Below the pieces are notes generated by a model, which saw only the letters and a program-made list of their open reading frames with translations, ran no database searches and was not told the DNA's origin. This document shows positions 9,982-19,669 of a stretch of DNA of 64,000 nucleotides, one piece after another; the stretch's first letter is position 1; each line of letters starts with the position of its first letter. Both the position numbers and the translations under genes were made by a program. Source of the DNA: [Limnothrix rosea] IAM M-220 (GTDB lineage: Bacteria > Cyanobacteriota > Cyanobacteriia > Cyanobacteriales > MRBY01); NCBI RefSeq assembly GCF_001904615.1, contig NZ_MRBY01000008.1:1-64000 (forward strand). The letters run 5' to 3'.

Positions 9982-10177
9982 ACCTGAGTTCGGTTTAAGC
10001 ATGGTCTGGAATGACGACGCGGCGAAAGGGAGAGCGAGGGATGGGGCGGTTTTTTATTCAAACAATTCTAATGCGGGTGTCCGTTGATGTCCCGTATCTC
10101 CCCCTCTCCGTGTCTCTCTATCCCAATGTCCCCGTGTTTTCAAGGCATTCGGATAACTCCTTAACCCGAACTGACGT
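9982..10177. mobile_element. MITE-like element, copy B, with 6-bp target duplication
   Basis: A 196-bp non-coding element. It begins ACCTGAGTTCGG and ends CCGAACTGACGT, which are inverted repeats of each other with two mismatches. It is bounded by the direct repeat TATTTA at 9976-9981 and 10178-10183, the mark of a transposition event. The interior shares GACGACGCGG, GGGAGAGCGAG and CTCTCCGTGTCTC with copy C at 39368-39559. It has no ORF, so it would depend on a transposase encoded elsewhere. Confidence 0.85.
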
Positions 10178-10227
10178 TATTTACTTTTGTGCCGCTTCAC
10201 CCAAGATCACCTGAGCTTCAGATCAAG

Positions 10228-11721
10228 TCACAGTTCAATCGGTAGATCAACAATAAAACGCGTTCCCGCATTCGGCTGAGAGAAACAGCGCAAATCTCCC
10301 TGATGACTGTCCACAATAATCTGACGGCTAATGGATAATCCCAAACCAGTACCTTTACCCGATAGCTTCGTTGTAAAAAACGGCTCAAACAAATGCTGTA
10401 AAGCCTCTTGGGCAATACCTGTACCATTATCTCCAATGGTGACACGCACAAATGCAGGCCGATTCGAAGGTTCTAAAAACTGGGTGCTAATGGTAATTTG
10501 ACCTGCTCGATCTGTATCTTGAATCGCATCCACCGCATTATTCAAAATATTCAAAAAGACTTGGTTAATCTGGCTAATATGGCAGGCGATTTGCGGCAAA
10601 ACAGCATAGCGCTTTTTGACATGAATCGGCTGGTCTGCCTTCATGCGATGCTGCAAAATCACAAGGCTACTATCGAGTGCTTCATGAATATCAAAAAATT
10701 CTTTGTCTGCTGGATCTTTACGTGCTAGCTTTTGTAGATCAATCACGAGACTGCGAATACGTTCAGAACCGTACAACATCGATGTCATAATCTGTGGCAA
10801 ATCTTGGCGCAAATAGTCCAAGTCCAGCTCTTCGCTTGCTGCTAAAACTTTCGGGTCAAGCTCCGTTGTTTCTAGGAGGTCGAGAAATGTCATTAAATCT
10901 TCGATATGCCCCTTCGCATGGACGATATTGCCATAAATAAAATTCAGCGGATTATTAATTTCGTGGGCAAGACCTGCACTGAGATAGCCGAGGGTTGATA
11001 ATTTTTCAGATTGAATGAGTTGCTGTTGGGTGCTCTGGAGCTGCTTTAGGGTTTGGGCAAGTTCTTGCGCCCGTTCTTCGGCGATCGCCTGGGCATCAAG
11101 ACTCGATTGATAAAGTTGAGCCTGATAAATATCAATAGCAAAATCTAAACTTTCCTTCTCTTTCTGATACTGAGTGACGGCCGCATCCAACGCAATTAAT
11201 AAAGATTCAGAAGCCGCCACCAAAATACGCTTGAGATAAACATTGTCCGTTGTCAGCTCTGCTTCCGGACAGACTAATAAATTTCGCCCGGCCTCAATGT
11301 AATGACAAACCTGCTGATCCAGCTCATAGGGCGGTAAATAATAAATTTTTGCAATCTCTGGCGAATGGTGACTGGCCAGCTTGAGCTCGGTATTGCCGTG
11401 GAGCAGTCCCTGGTGGGATTCAGCCATCAGATCCAAAACCTCAGAAAGCTTTTGGCGCAAATCGCTGCGTAACTCCGGTGGTGAGGCGATCAGACGCATA
11501 CTATACAGCGCTACCCGTTGGGACAACATCCGCTGACGACCGCTGACATTAATCACCGCAGCATTGGTCTCTAGCATCTGCTCTAGCTCATAATTATAAT
11601 TCCGATAAATTGAAGCGACAGCCAAGTTTAAGAGTAATGACAAATGAGGATTTAGCACTGCAACTATCGGAGAACTCAAAGGATATAAAAATGGCGTTTC
11701 TCGCCGAGATAAAGCAGGCAT
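10228..11721 (-). CDS. Sensor histidine kinase with PilJ/type IV pilus-like N-terminal domain
   Basis: The 497-residue protein begins with a region (about 45-190) resembling the PilJ-type sensor domain: NAAVINVSGRQRMLSQRVALYS is its characteristic first helix. A long coiled coil (about 190-235) leads to HisKA with [19 protein letters not shown], His at about 255, and a complete HATPase ([26 protein letters not shown]). A weak hydrophobic stretch near residues 15-35 may be a membrane anchor, but a second segment is not visible. No response regulator lies next to it, so its partner is unknown. The MITE copy B lies just downstream. Confidence 0.88.
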   Translation of the reverse strand: MPALSRRETPFLYPLSSPIVAVLNPHLSLLLNLAVASIYRNYNYELEQMLETNAAVINVSGRQRMLSQRVALYSMRLIASPPELRSDLRQKLSEVLDLMAESHQGLLHGNTELKLASHHSPEIAKIYYLPPYELDQQVCHYIEAGRNLLVCPEAELTTDNVYLKRILVAASESLLIALDAAVTQYQKEKESLDFAIDIYQAQLYQSSLDAQAIAEERAQELAQTLKQLQSTQQQLIQSEKLSTLGYLSAGLAHEINNPLNFIYGNIVHAKGHIEDLMTFLDLLETTELDPKVLAASEELDLDYLRQDLPQIMTSMLYGSERIRSLVIDLQKLARKDPADKEFFDIHEALDSSLVILQHRMKADQPIHVKKRYAVLPQIACHISQINQVFLNILNNAVDAIQDTDRAGQITISTQFLEPSNRPAFVRVTIGDNGTGIAQEALQHLFEPFFTTKLSGKGTGLGLSISRQIIVDSHQGDLRCFSQPNAGTRFIVDLPIEL

Positions 11722-12306
11722 AAAGATGTCTTATAGGGAGTTAAGCAGAAATAGCGATGGCGGTAGACCAGTATTTTTGAGACTTATTTTACATATTGTA
11801 AATGATGGCTTTAAAGACTTAGGGTATAAGGGAATACGAAACGTCAAGACTTTACTGGACAAGCGACACAACTTCATTTTTGTGTGAGGCTACATCGTGA
11901 GCTTTGGCAATTATTGCAATATTTCTTTTGTTTGTGGTTAACATTTTTTTGATGATTATTGTAAAAATTTAACCTAATGTCTTGATACTAGATTCTGGTA
12001 AATACTGTTTTTTTTATTGCAGTTTTCCCGGATAAAGATAAAAAACATAGGGACATATTCTGTGCACAAAATTATAAAACTCACACAAATAAAATTGTGT
12101 TTAAGGGTTGTTTAAAACTTCTCGGTGTTATCGTAGTGGCGATCGCCTCATGGTTATTCAGCTAGCAGTACAGATAGCAATACAGATATTGATGGAGGGA
12201 AGAGGAAGGTGAAGCTGACAAAACATCAATGTTATGATTTAGCCATAAATCAAAGCACAACTAATTTGCTGCGCTTTCAAAGATAAGTCTGGCTAATGTA
12301 GTACTA
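11722..12306. other. Intergenic region upstream of the LOG-family gene
   Basis: About 585 bp of AT-rich DNA between divergent genes. It holds promoters for both sides in principle. I find no ORF with a credible start, no tRNA and no repeat shared with the rest of the window. One HIP1 octamer lies near 12138. A GTA-N10-TAC pattern near 12168 has the wrong spacing for an NtcA site. Confidence 0.5.
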
Positions 12307-13023
12307 ATGCAGCAAAATTTTCCCGATCATCCATCTTGCAATCCGCCTAGCCTCAGCCAACAACAAATGAGCTATGAGGTTGTACAAGAAGCGATCTTGT
12401 CTTTGTGGCAAGTGGTGAGTGGCTTGAGTAGTATTGAGCCACCTCAACGAGAGCGGTATCGCGTCACTATTTTTGGCTCAGCGAGACTCGCTAAAGACGA
12501 AGCGGTTTATCAAGATGTCAAACGTCTTGCCAGTGAACTCACTTATCTTGGCTGCGACATCATCACTGGTGGCGGGCCGGGGCTAATGGAAGCGGCTAAT
12601 GAAGGAAGCGTTGTGGCAGACCTCGATAACCAAACAAAATCGATTGGAATCCGTGTGGATCTAGGGTTTGAGCAGGAGGTGAATCCTTTTGTGGAGGAGG
12701 TATTTCAGCATCGTACTTTTTTCTCGCGTCTGCACCATTTTGCCCTTGTGTCGGATGCGTTTGTGGTGATGCCGGGGGGGGTTGGCACAACCCTTGAGGC
12801 GTTAATGATTTGGCAATTATTGCAGGTGCGCTCGATCCATGATGTGCCGTTAATTATGGTGGGAGATATGTGGCAGGGTCTGGTGGATTGGGCAGATCAA
12901 TCAATGGTGCCGCAGATGGCAGCTCCTGAAGATATGCAGATTCCTTTTTGTGTCGCGACAGTGGATGAGGCGATCGCCCTCCTCAAACAAGACCACCATA
13001 GATGGCAAACACATTGCCCATAA
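12307..13023 (+). CDS. LOG-family protein (TIGR00730-type Rossmann fold)
   Basis: The 238-residue product contains the two family motifs: GGGPGLMEAANEGS (about residues 81-94) and MPGGVGTTLEALMIWQLLQ (about 157-175), where PGGxGTxxE is the LOG nucleotide-binding signature. Proteins of this family were first called lysine decarboxylases; tested members are cytokinin riboside 5'-monophosphate phosphoribohydrolases or related nucleotide hydrolases. The physiological substrate in cyanobacteria is uncertain. The N-terminal 40 residues are a poorly conserved extension. The gene converges with a DUF4359-type gene 35 bp away. Confidence 0.88.
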   Translation: MQQNFPDHPSCNPPSLSQQQMSYEVVQEAILSLWQVVSGLSSIEPPQRERYRVTIFGSARLAKDEAVYQDVKRLASELTYLGCDIITGGGPGLMEAANEGSVVADLDNQTKSIGIRVDLGFEQEVNPFVEEVFQHRTFFSRLHHFALVSDAFVVMPGGVGTTLEALMIWQLLQVRSIHDVPLIMVGDMWQGLVDWADQSMVPQMAAPEDMQIPFCVATVDEAIALLKQDHHRWQTHCP

Positions 13024-13058
13024 AAACACCTTGCCCATCACAGTTTTATGGGTCGTGC

Positions 13059-13463
13059 TTAACTTTTCTCAGCGCGGTAGGTCAAAAAATGATTAAACAA
13101 GCCAATCGTTTCGAAGGAATAATGGGGAAAAGGTTCGGGTAATTTAATTTCTGTTTGATATATTCCGAAAAAAAAGTAGTTTTGATAGCTCGTTTGTTCG
13201 CCGATTAATTCTCCTAGTTGGGGCTGGCTCGCATCGACTAAGGTTTTGCAGTAGTTTTTTAGGGCTTCACTGCTAAACTGACCTAAATCAATGGGCAAAT
13301 TGTCGCTAGAGTTTTGGCAAACATTATCTTTGAGGTAGATGGCGATTTGCTCACCAGCATAGGTTTCGTAGCGGTTTGGTGAGGGATTACTAAAAAAGGC
13401 GATCGCCCCCAAAGCGATAATCGAGGCACCACTGACCATCCCCAGAATTTGCGAAATTTTCAT
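13059..13463 (-). CDS. DUF4359-type small exported or membrane-anchored protein
   Basis: A 134-residue protein with one N-terminal hydrophobic segment (about residues 8-25, GMVSGASIIALGAIAFF) that acts either as a signal anchor or a signal peptide. The following YETYAGEQIAIYLKDNVCQ resembles the cyanobacterial DUF4359 family, which has no known function. Two cysteines (in NVCQ and NYCK) could form a disulfide outside the membrane. The tail YQNYFFFGIYQTEI is typical of this group. It overlaps nothing and is followed, in convergent orientation, by the LOG gene. Confidence 0.7.
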   Translation of the reverse strand: MKISQILGMVSGASIIALGAIAFFSNPSPNRYETYAGEQIAIYLKDNVCQNSSDNLPIDLGQFSSEALKNYCKTLVDASQPQLGELIGEQTSYQNYFFFGIYQTEIKLPEPFPHYSFETIGLFNHFLTYRAEKS

Positions 13464-13520
13464 AGATTGCTAGACAAAAATAAAATCTGTGGTTAATATA
13501 GGTAACTGTGTCGAAGACAT

Positions 13521-13594
13521 GGCGAGCGTAGCCAAGTGGTTAAGGCAGCGGTTTGTGGTACCGCCATTCGGGGGTTCAAGTCCCCTCGTTCGCC
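13521..13594 (+). tRNA. tRNA-His (anticodon GTG)
   Basis: A complete cloverleaf can be folded. The acceptor stem pairs 13521-13528 with 13587-13594, eight base pairs, so the extra G at position -1 that HisRS needs is encoded and pairs with C73. The anticodon loop TTTGTGGTA holds GTG, and the T arm is GGGGGTTCAAGTCCCC. U8 and A9 fall in the expected places. CCA is not encoded. Confidence 0.95.
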
Positions 13595-13651
13595 CTCTTA
13601 ATTCATCATAAATGACAGCAACTTGAGGTTGCAGCAAGGCTTTTCTTTTAG

Positions 13652-13789
13652 CTGACAAGTTTTGCCTGCGATACAGCCCTTGCGGTGGGTGTCCTCATTG
13701 TTAGAAAAGGATTTTCAGCGACAGACATTGAAGCTGGGGATGATGAACTTATTCCGCTGACCCAAGGGAAAGTTCACCATCTCGTTTAA
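13652..13789 (+). pseudogene. Possible 3' remnant of a coding sequence
   Basis: An open stretch of 45 codons ends at TAA 13787-13789 and reads as plausible protein (VLIVRKGFSATDIEAGDDEL is one part). It follows the tRNA and has no ATG or Shine-Dalgarno; a stop codon precedes it directly. It could be the tail of a lost gene or chance. I do not recognise a family. Confidence 0.25.
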
Positions 13790-13805
13790 GACGTTGTAGA
13801 TGAAA

Positions 13806-14846
13806 TTATAGATTTGGGGTTTCGGTTTCTTGGGGCAATGCTCCTTCGTGCCAACTAGAACGCCATGCCGCTTCCGCTTCGGCGATCGTTAGCTCCCGTT
13901 TTGTTTTTTTATAGTATTTTTTAAGTTTTTTGATTTTTTTCAATTCTTCACGTATGCGGCTTCGTTGTACTGTAACTTGGGGGTCGCTAAATTCAATTTC
14001 AGAGAGTTTTAAGTCAACAGCGGTAATCTTTGTGCGGCGCTTTTTTTTGTCTCCCATATCTGCTTCGATAATGAGATTTACCAAGTTATTAATTTTGGCA
14101 TTGCTATTGGATGGACGCTCATTTTGGAGTGCCACGTCTAAAACTTTCTGGGGAATATGTTTTGGTAAGACACCAGCGTCTTGAAATAGGCGATTAGAAT
14201 TTTTTGAGCCGCGACGTAAGGTTGTCCTAATACGTTTTTCTAAACGACGGTATTCTTCGATTAAAGCTTCGGGACTATTTTCGTCAATGGGTTCAGCCTC
14301 GGCTTCACTTTGCATCATCTCTGAAATACTGGCGGCAATGCGTTCTGCTAGCTGGGAAAGCTCGGCACGTCGATCGTCTTTTTCGTCGGTATCATCTTCT
14401 GCTGATTTTGTTGGAGAGTTATTTTCTTGTTTTAGGTCTGGGATCACTTCATCTAGACTTTCGAATACTTCTAATAATTCTTGTTCTACATTTTCGTCAT
14501 CTGTCGCGATGATTGTTTCGCTGAGTAAAATTGCTTCTTCTTCTTCTTGTTCTTCGGGCTGTTCTAGATCTGTTAAAACTCGCCCTAGTTCAAGGTTTGT
14601 TTGTTTGGCAATTTGCCTTAAATCTTGCTGCATTTTTTGCCGCTGGTCATAGGACAAAGCGAGCATGTTATCGGGATAAATATGGGTACAGAGCTGAAAC
14701 CCGGCTAACACTAACTGTCGTTCTAGGCTAGTGCCGAGGACTGTGAGATAGTCGGCATAAGCTTCGTGTAGGCTTTGTCGCACTGTGCAGACTTTTTCGG
14801 TCAGGGTATTGAGATCACGACGAATTTGCTCGATTGCTTTGACCAT
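13806..14846 (-). CDS. Conserved cyanobacterial coiled-coil protein of unknown function
   Basis: A 346-residue soluble protein with no signal peptide or membrane segment. Residues 1-95 are predicted helical (MVKAIEQIRRDLNTLTEKV). A strongly acidic low-complexity region follows (about 96-180, including EQPEEQEEEEAILL), then a basic C-terminal half rich in Lys/Arg (about 270-325, KKKRRTKIT and KKIKKLKKYYKKTKREL). The acidic-then-basic layout suggests an intramolecular or nucleic-acid contact, but that is inference. I do not recognise the family or assign a function. Start at ATG 14846 is the only reasonable one. Confidence 0.7.
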   Translation of the reverse strand: MVKAIEQIRRDLNTLTEKVCTVRQSLHEAYADYLTVLGTSLERQLVLAGFQLCTHIYPDNMLALSYDQRQKMQQDLRQIAKQTNLELGRVLTDLEQPEEQEEEEAILLSETIIATDDENVEQELLEVFESLDEVIPDLKQENNSPTKSAEDDTDEKDDRRAELSQLAERIAASISEMMQSEAEAEPIDENSPEALIEEYRRLEKRIRTTLRRGSKNSNRLFQDAGVLPKHIPQKVLDVALQNERPSNSNAKINNLVNLIIEADMGDKKKRRTKITAVDLKLSEIEFSDPQVTVQRSRIREELKKIKKLKKYYKKTKRELTIAEAEAAWRSSWHEGALPQETETPNL

Positions 14847-15019
14847 GCACTTTATAAGTTTGATGATTTATTTAGGCTCTAAAACGCTCTTAAAAGTAGC
14901 TGTGAAGACTGACTTAAGCTAACTCACTTTATCTTCTTACAGTCATGATAAAAAATGAAGGGAGGATGTTTCGCCCTAGGGGTGGCGATCGCCCTACTTT
15001 TTGAAACGAAACAAGCACT

Positions 15020-16228
15020 CTAGTCTATTTCTTCAAAGGTTAGTCCGGCAGACTGGATTAAACGGCAAATTAATGTCTCTCCGAAAATGCTGGCGGGTGT
15101 CCAAAATCCACCATTGGCATCAATATCTTTTGCCAAACACAGTCCTGCCTGTGCCAAAATCTTTGCGGTGGAGCCATAGCCGGGGTCGCGATCGCCGGTC
15201 ACTTTGGTCATGATGGTTTTGCCGGATGTTGTTTCTCCCCAAAATCTTAGGTCATAAAAACCATTTTCCTGCTCGGTTTCGCTGGGGCCTTCGCCGGGGG
15301 CTGGAATGAATTTTTTGAGTAATTCTGGGGCGATCGCCGCCGCTACGCCAAAAATATCAAGGGCAAATTTTAGGCCATAGGATGTGAGCCAACCGGAGAT
15401 ACCTGTTCCCACCAGCATGGCTTCGTCGTATTGAAATTTTTTGCTATAGTCCCAGTCCTGCAAAGCATTGGAGCGCAACACGACAGGCATATTTACACCC
15501 GCCATCACAAACGGCGTAATCCATTCTCCAAAGGTATTATCGATCTGCACTGGACTGAAAGGGGCGGGATGTTTTAAACTTGCTGCTGCATCGCCACACA
15601 AAATGTAAGGATTAGCGAGGGCTGATTTAACTTCTGGATCGGCGATCGCCTCCTGAACTAAATTCACACCACTGGCTGCTGTCCCCCCAGAAAAACCACC
15701 GCTTGCAGCTTTCACTCGCATTTTGACACGCACACAGGTTTCGCCAAATTTTTCTTGCGCCTGTTGCTGGAGATAAAAAACACCGAGATCAGACGGAATC
15801 GAATCAAAGCCACAACAATGTACAATCCTCGCGCCGGACTGCTGGGCGATCGCCTCGTATTTCGCGATCATCTGTTGCACCCATTGCACTTCCCCAGTGA
15901 GATCACAATAATCTGTCCCAGTCTCCGCACAAACTTTCACAAGGGTTTCGCCATACAAAGCGTAGGGGCCAACCGTCGTCACAATCACTTTTGTTTGCTG
16001 GCAAAGCTCCCGCACCTGTTGCTCGTCGGTCACATCTATCTGTAACGTTTTTAGATCCTGTGCCGCTTCACCCAAAGATGATTTGAGAGTGTTTAGTTTG
16101 GAGAGGGAACGTCCGGCGATCGCCCATTTGAAGTCTTCAGTTTTGCTATGGGTAACCAGATAACGGCAAACAATTTGCCCCACAAATCCAGTGGCACCGA
16201 CAAGAATTAGATCAAAAGACTGGGACAT
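15020..16228 (-). CDS. Saccharopine dehydrogenase-like / trans-acting enoyl reductase family protein
   Basis: The 402-residue protein starts with an NAD(P)-binding Rossmann motif, LILVGATGFVGQIVCRYL, and continues with YVDL-type region CAETGTDYCDLTGEVQWVQ, both characteristic of the saccharopine dehydrogenase NADP-binding family. Members include mycobacterial trans-acting enoyl reductases and many uncharacterised oxidoreductases. A hydrophobic patch (about 270-300) may contact membranes or lipid substrates. No polyketide or lipid-synthesis gene is adjacent, so the substrate is open. A lysine-pathway role is unlikely because cyanobacteria make lysine through diaminopimelate. Confidence 0.82.
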   Translation of the reverse strand: MSQSFDLILVGATGFVGQIVCRYLVTHSKTEDFKWAIAGRSLSKLNTLKSSLGEAAQDLKTLQIDVTDEQQVRELCQQTKVIVTTVGPYALYGETLVKVCAETGTDYCDLTGEVQWVQQMIAKYEAIAQQSGARIVHCCGFDSIPSDLGVFYLQQQAQEKFGETCVRVKMRVKAASGGFSGGTAASGVNLVQEAIADPEVKSALANPYILCGDAAASLKHPAPFSPVQIDNTFGEWITPFVMAGVNMPVVLRSNALQDWDYSKKFQYDEAMLVGTGISGWLTSYGLKFALDIFGVAAAIAPELLKKFIPAPGEGPSETEQENGFYDLRFWGETTSGKTIMTKVTGDRDPGYGSTAKILAQAGLCLAKDIDANGGFWTPASIFGETLICRLIQSAGLTFEEID

Positions 16229-16289
16229 GATTCACATAAAAGTGGTTCTTCACCTAGGATAAAACGTCGGAAAAAAAGCTGTGGCGAGC

Positions 16290-16907
16290 CTATTCCCCTT
16301 TTTCTTCATCTTCCGCTTCTACCAGTTGCATTACTGCTTCGAGTGCACCATAAACCCTTTCGATGCGGTCAATCGTGAAGTTTTCGGGATGCTGCGTAAA
16401 AACATCGTCATATAGTTTCCCGAATTGCCAGAGATTTCCATCTGTCACAATGCCGTAAATCGTGCGGTGGCGATCGCCATTAATTTTTTGTGCGGCGACT
16501 AATTGTGCCAAACATTGACCCCAACCTTGCTCAAAGTCATTTTTCTTTGCTTCTACTACTACGACTAAGGGAGGCTCTAAAACAGTTTTTCCGAGGGGCG
16601 ATCGCCGAGAAAATAGATAATCAGGTGTTCCTGAAAGCTCATCATCGTAGCGAATACTTTTCTGAATCCAAAAAGCGTAATTTTGATAATGCTGTTTATA
16701 AACTTCCCTCAGTAATGGTGAAATTACAACTTCACTACGTGCAGCTTCTGAAGAAAACACATCAATATTTTGTTTACTAAATTTAAAATCATTCAGAAAA
16801 CTTTCAGACGGAAATAGTTCATTACTTTGAACAACACTTTTTTCCAAATATTTAATTTCAAACGTCTGCTGAACTTCTGAAATATTTTTGTACTGACTAA
16901 ACGACAT
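16290..16907 (-). CDS. Hypothetical protein with PD-(D/E)XK-like (HsdR_N-type) core
   Basis: The 205-residue protein has a motif pattern like the N-terminal nuclease domain of type I restriction subunits: GTPDYLFSRR (candidate D), then PPLVVVVEAKKNDFEQGWGQ (ExK on a strand, then a helix with Gln), then QLVAAQ. Such stand-alone proteins are common in cyanobacteria and are not linked to methyltransferase or specificity subunits here. Nuclease activity is therefore possible but unproven. It lies 61 bp upstream of the saccharopine dehydrogenase-like gene in the same direction. Confidence 0.65.
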   Translation of the reverse strand: MSFSQYKNISEVQQTFEIKYLEKSVVQSNELFPSESFLNDFKFSKQNIDVFSSEAARSEVVISPLLREVYKQHYQNYAFWIQKSIRYDDELSGTPDYLFSRRSPLGKTVLEPPLVVVVEAKKNDFEQGWGQCLAQLVAAQKINGDRHRTIYGIVTDGNLWQFGKLYDDVFTQHPENFTIDRIERVYGALEAVMQLVEAEDEEKGE

Positions 16908-17272
16908 AACTATATCCCTTAATGTCTACAAGGTCTTAATTGACACTTTAGATTTCCTTGGTTAAGCTTCAAAAAGATTAGAAATATTATTTCTCTCCGA
17001 AAAGCGTGAATGGCAATTTTGCGGTTCACTCTATGGTAGAGCAACGCCCGCCTCTGTACTGGCGATGCACCATATAGATTGTATTTAGTAGCTGCAGAGT
17101 TCTCAGCCTAACCAACTGACTTTACAGATCCAAAATGTTATCTATATAACGCTTACCGTATATTGTTTTTCGGTGACGAAACCCAAGGGTTTACATTGAC
17201 TATATGGTTCATCGTCAATGGTTAGTGTATTTAATATTTCGAGACTAGATAACCAATTTCAATGGTCTCGTA
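16908..17272. other. Intergenic region upstream of the HNH gene
   Basis: About 365 bp between divergent genes. No ORF, no tRNA and no HIP1 site. The sequence TTGAC-TATATGGTTCATC-GTCAA (17196-17217) forms a small imperfect inverted repeat about 55 bp before the HNH start, which could be an operator, but nothing supports this further. Confidence 0.35.
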
Positions 17273-17530
17273 ATGAACCCAAAACAAAAACGTAATAAAA
17301 AGGCTGCTCTTTTAAAAGACTTTGGGGCAGTTTGCTGGTGGTGTCAAAAATCCTTTGCCGCTAAAGACCTCACTTTTGAACATTTGCGACCAAAAAGCAA
17401 AGGAGGCTCCAATTCATTAGAGAATCTCCGACTAGCTTGTCGTCCTTGCAATCAAGCACGTGGAAATAGTCTTTTTCCACCAAAAGCCACCAAAAATAAC
17501 CAGCGACCGAAAAGCCAAAACCGTCGTTAA
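17273..17530 (+). CDS. Small HNH endonuclease-like protein
   Basis: An 85-residue basic protein consisting of little more than an HNH module: CWWCQKSF (first zinc CxxC), DLTFEHLRPKSKGGSNSLENL (catalytic His plus the Asn), and CRPCNQARGN (second CxxC). All residues for metal and zinc binding are present. The N-terminus is very Lys-rich (NPKQKRNKKAALLKD), in keeping with DNA contact. It stands alone, 177 bp ahead of aspS, with its own terminator at 17541-17590. Such solitary HNH proteins occur widely in cyanobacteria; whether it is a free-standing nuclease or has another nucleic-acid role is unknown. Confidence 0.83.
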   Translation: MNPKQKRNKKAALLKDFGAVCWWCQKSFAAKDLTFEHLRPKSKGGSNSLENLRLACRPCNQARGNSLFPPKATKNNQRPKSQNRR

Positions 17531-17540
17531 ATGAAACGGG

Positions 17541-17590
17541 TGAGTTGGGTGAAAGTGATTTTAAATCTTCCAACTCATTTTTTCTTTTCT
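17541..17590 (+). terminator. Rho-independent terminator after the HNH gene
   Basis: TGAGTTGG pairs with CCAACTCA around an inner small hairpin (GATTT/AAATC), followed by a T-rich tract (ATTTTTTCTTTTC). It starts 10 bp after the stop codon. Confidence 0.75.
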
Positions 17591-17707
17591 TACTGAATAT
17601 CAATGGTGTTCGTACCTATAGATAGCCAAGATAGGCAAGACTCTTAATCTTTGGTAGGCTTAGAGTCGCTTTAAAGTTCTATGCCTTAACTATATATATT
17701 TAAACCT

Positions 17708-19498
17708 ATGCGTACTCATTATTGTGGGGAACTGCGTTCCGAGCATATTGACCAGACCGTAACCCTTTGTGGTTGGGTCGATCGCCGTCGTGATCATGGT
17801 GGTGTAATTTTTATCGATTTGCGCGATCGCCGTGGCGTTGTGCAGATTGTCAGCGATCCGGAGCGGACACCAGATTCCTATAATAATGCCGATGCCAGCC
17901 GTAGCGAGTACGTCGTCAAAATCGTCGGTAAAGTCAGCCCCCGCAAAGATGGCGCAATTAACCCCAACCTTGCCACGGGCGAAGTCGAGATTTATGCAGA
18001 CTCCATCGAAATTCTCAATAGCGTTAATAAACAACTTCCCATTTTGGTTTCTGCCAGCGCCGATGGTGACCAAGTAAAAGAAGACTTGCGCTTGAAATAT
18101 CGTTATCTCGATTTGCGTCGGGAAGCGATGGCGAAAAATCTCCAACTGCGCCACACCGTCACAAAAGCCATGCGCCGTTTCCTTGAAGACGAAGAGAACT
18201 TCATAGAAGTGGAAACCCCCATCCTCACCAAATCCACCCCTGAAGGTGCCCGCGATTATTTAGTGCCTTCCCGTGTGAATGCAGGTAGCTGGTACGCTTT
18301 GCCCCAATCTCCCCAGCTCTTTAAGCAATTGCTCATGGTGGCGGGCTGCGATCGCTACTATCAGATTGCCCGTTGTTTCCGGGACGAAGATCTGCGGGCC
18401 GATCGCCAACCGGAATTCACCCAGTTGGATATGGAGATGAGCTTCATGTCCCTCGACGAAATTCTTGATCTCAACGAACGTCTGATTTGTGCCATTTTTA
18501 AAGCCGCAAAAGGTATCGATTTACCTCGTCCTTTTCCACGCATTACCTATGCCGAGTCCATGGAAAAATATGGCTGCGATCGCCCCGATACCCGCTTCGG
18601 TCTAGAGCTAGTCAACGTCTCCGACATCGTCAAAGATATGGGCTTTAAAGTCTTTTCCGGCGCAGTGAAAAACGGTGGTCAAGTCAAAGTTCTCCCAATT
18701 CCCAACGGTAACGATGCCATTTCTAACGTGCGCATCAAGCCAAAAGGCGATCTCTTTAATGCAGCTTGTGAAATGGGTGCAAAGGGTCTGGCATTTATCC
18801 GCGTACGTGAAAACGGCGAGATTGATACCATTGGCGCGATTAAAGATAACCTCAGCGAAGAGCAGAAAACCGAACTCCTCCAACGCACAGGGGCAGAACC
18901 CGGCACATTATTACTTTTTGGCGCAGGCGATACCGACACTGTCAATAAATCCCTAGACCGTGTCCGTCAATTGGTCGGCGCAGAAATGGGTTTGATTGAC
19001 GAAAATAAACTCAACTTTGTGTGGGTCACCGAATTTCCCATGTTCGAATACAACGCCGACGAAAAGCGCCTCGAAGCTTTGCACCATCCTTTCACAGCGC
19101 CCAATCCAGAAGATCTTGACGATCTTGCGACTGCTCGCGCCCTTGCCTATGACATTGTGCTGAATGGCATTGAAGTCGGTGGTGGTAGTCTCCGGATTTA
19201 CCAGCGGGATGTCCAAGAAAAAGTCTTTGCAACCATCGGTCTATCCGACGAAGAAGCCAAGGAAAAATTCGGTTTTTTACTTGAAGCCTTTGAATATGGC
19301 ACACCGCCCCATGGTGGTATCGCCTACGGTTTAGACCGCCTCGTGATGTTGATGGCACAGGAAGAATCCATCCGCGATGTCATTGCTTTCCCCAAAACTC
19401 AACAAGCCAGTTGCCTACTCACTGAAGCCCCTGCCAGCGTCGATGATAAACAGCTGAAAGAACTTTATGTCGCTTCCACTGTTTCTGATGACGAATAG
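17708..19498 (+). CDS. aspS: Aspartyl-tRNA synthetase
   Basis: The 596-residue product is the bacterial-type AspRS with a normal length. The N-terminal OB-fold anticodon-binding domain contains [20 protein letters not shown]. The class II catalytic core has motif 1 ([20 protein letters not shown]), motif 2 ([19 protein letters not shown]) and motif 3 ([13 protein letters not shown]), with a GAD insertion domain between. It charges tRNA-Asp in the cytosol; whether it also charges tRNA-Asn depends on the strain having GatCAB and no AsnRS. The start ATG at 17708 precedes the conserved [10 protein letters not shown]. The terminator is at 19616-19647. Confidence 0.97.
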   Translation: MRTHYCGELRSEHIDQTVTLCGWVDRRRDHGGVIFIDLRDRRGVVQIVSDPERTPDSYNNADASRSEYVVKIVGKVSPRKDGAINPNLATGEVEIYADSIEILNSVNKQLPILVSASADGDQVKEDLRLKYRYLDLRREAMAKNLQLRHTVTKAMRRFLEDEENFIEVETPILTKSTPEGARDYLVPSRVNAGSWYALPQSPQLFKQLLMVAGCDRYYQIARCFRDEDLRADRQPEFTQLDMEMSFMSLDEILDLNERLICAIFKAAKGIDLPRPFPRITYAESMEKYGCDRPDTRFGLELVNVSDIVKDMGFKVFSGAVKNGGQVKVLPIPNGNDAISNVRIKPKGDLFNAACEMGAKGLAFIRVRENGEIDTIGAIKDNLSEEQKTELLQRTGAEPGTLLLFGAGDTDTVNKSLDRVRQLVGAEMGLIDENKLNFVWVTEFPMFEYNADEKRLEALHHPFTAPNPEDLDDLATARALAYDIVLNGIEVGGGSLRIYQRDVQEKVFATIGLSDEEAKEKFGFLLEAFEYGTPPHGGIAYGLDRLVMLMAQEESIRDVIAFPKTQQASCLLTEAPASVDDKQLKELYVASTVSDDE

Positions 19499-19615
19499 AT
19501 TTTGCTGGATAGATTAGATTTTTCTGCAATTTACGGGAACTAATCTAATGGCGATCGCCTCAATATAAAGATAATTGGGGATTCTCCAGCCGTTTGGAGA
19601 GACTAGATGATATTT

Positions 19616-19647
19616 AGGCCCTTCATATTATGAAGGGTCTTTTTTTC
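19616..19647 (+). terminator. Rho-independent terminator after aspS
   Basis: GGCCCTTCATA pairs with TATGAAGGGTC around a short loop, followed by seven T. A second small hairpin (TCTCC...GGAGA) lies just before it. Confidence 0.88.
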
Positions 19648-19669
19648 TAATGAGGCGATCGCCAAACCA

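Noticed and set aside
12160..12185. NtcA-like palindrome GTACAGATAGCAATAC
   Set aside because: Spacer is ten, not eight, bases, and no -10 follows at the right distance.
16290..17530. Nuclease-like gene plus HNH gene as a restriction or defence island
   Set aside because: They are divergent, separated by 365 bp, with no methyltransferase, helicase or toxin partner, and each type is common as a solitary gene.
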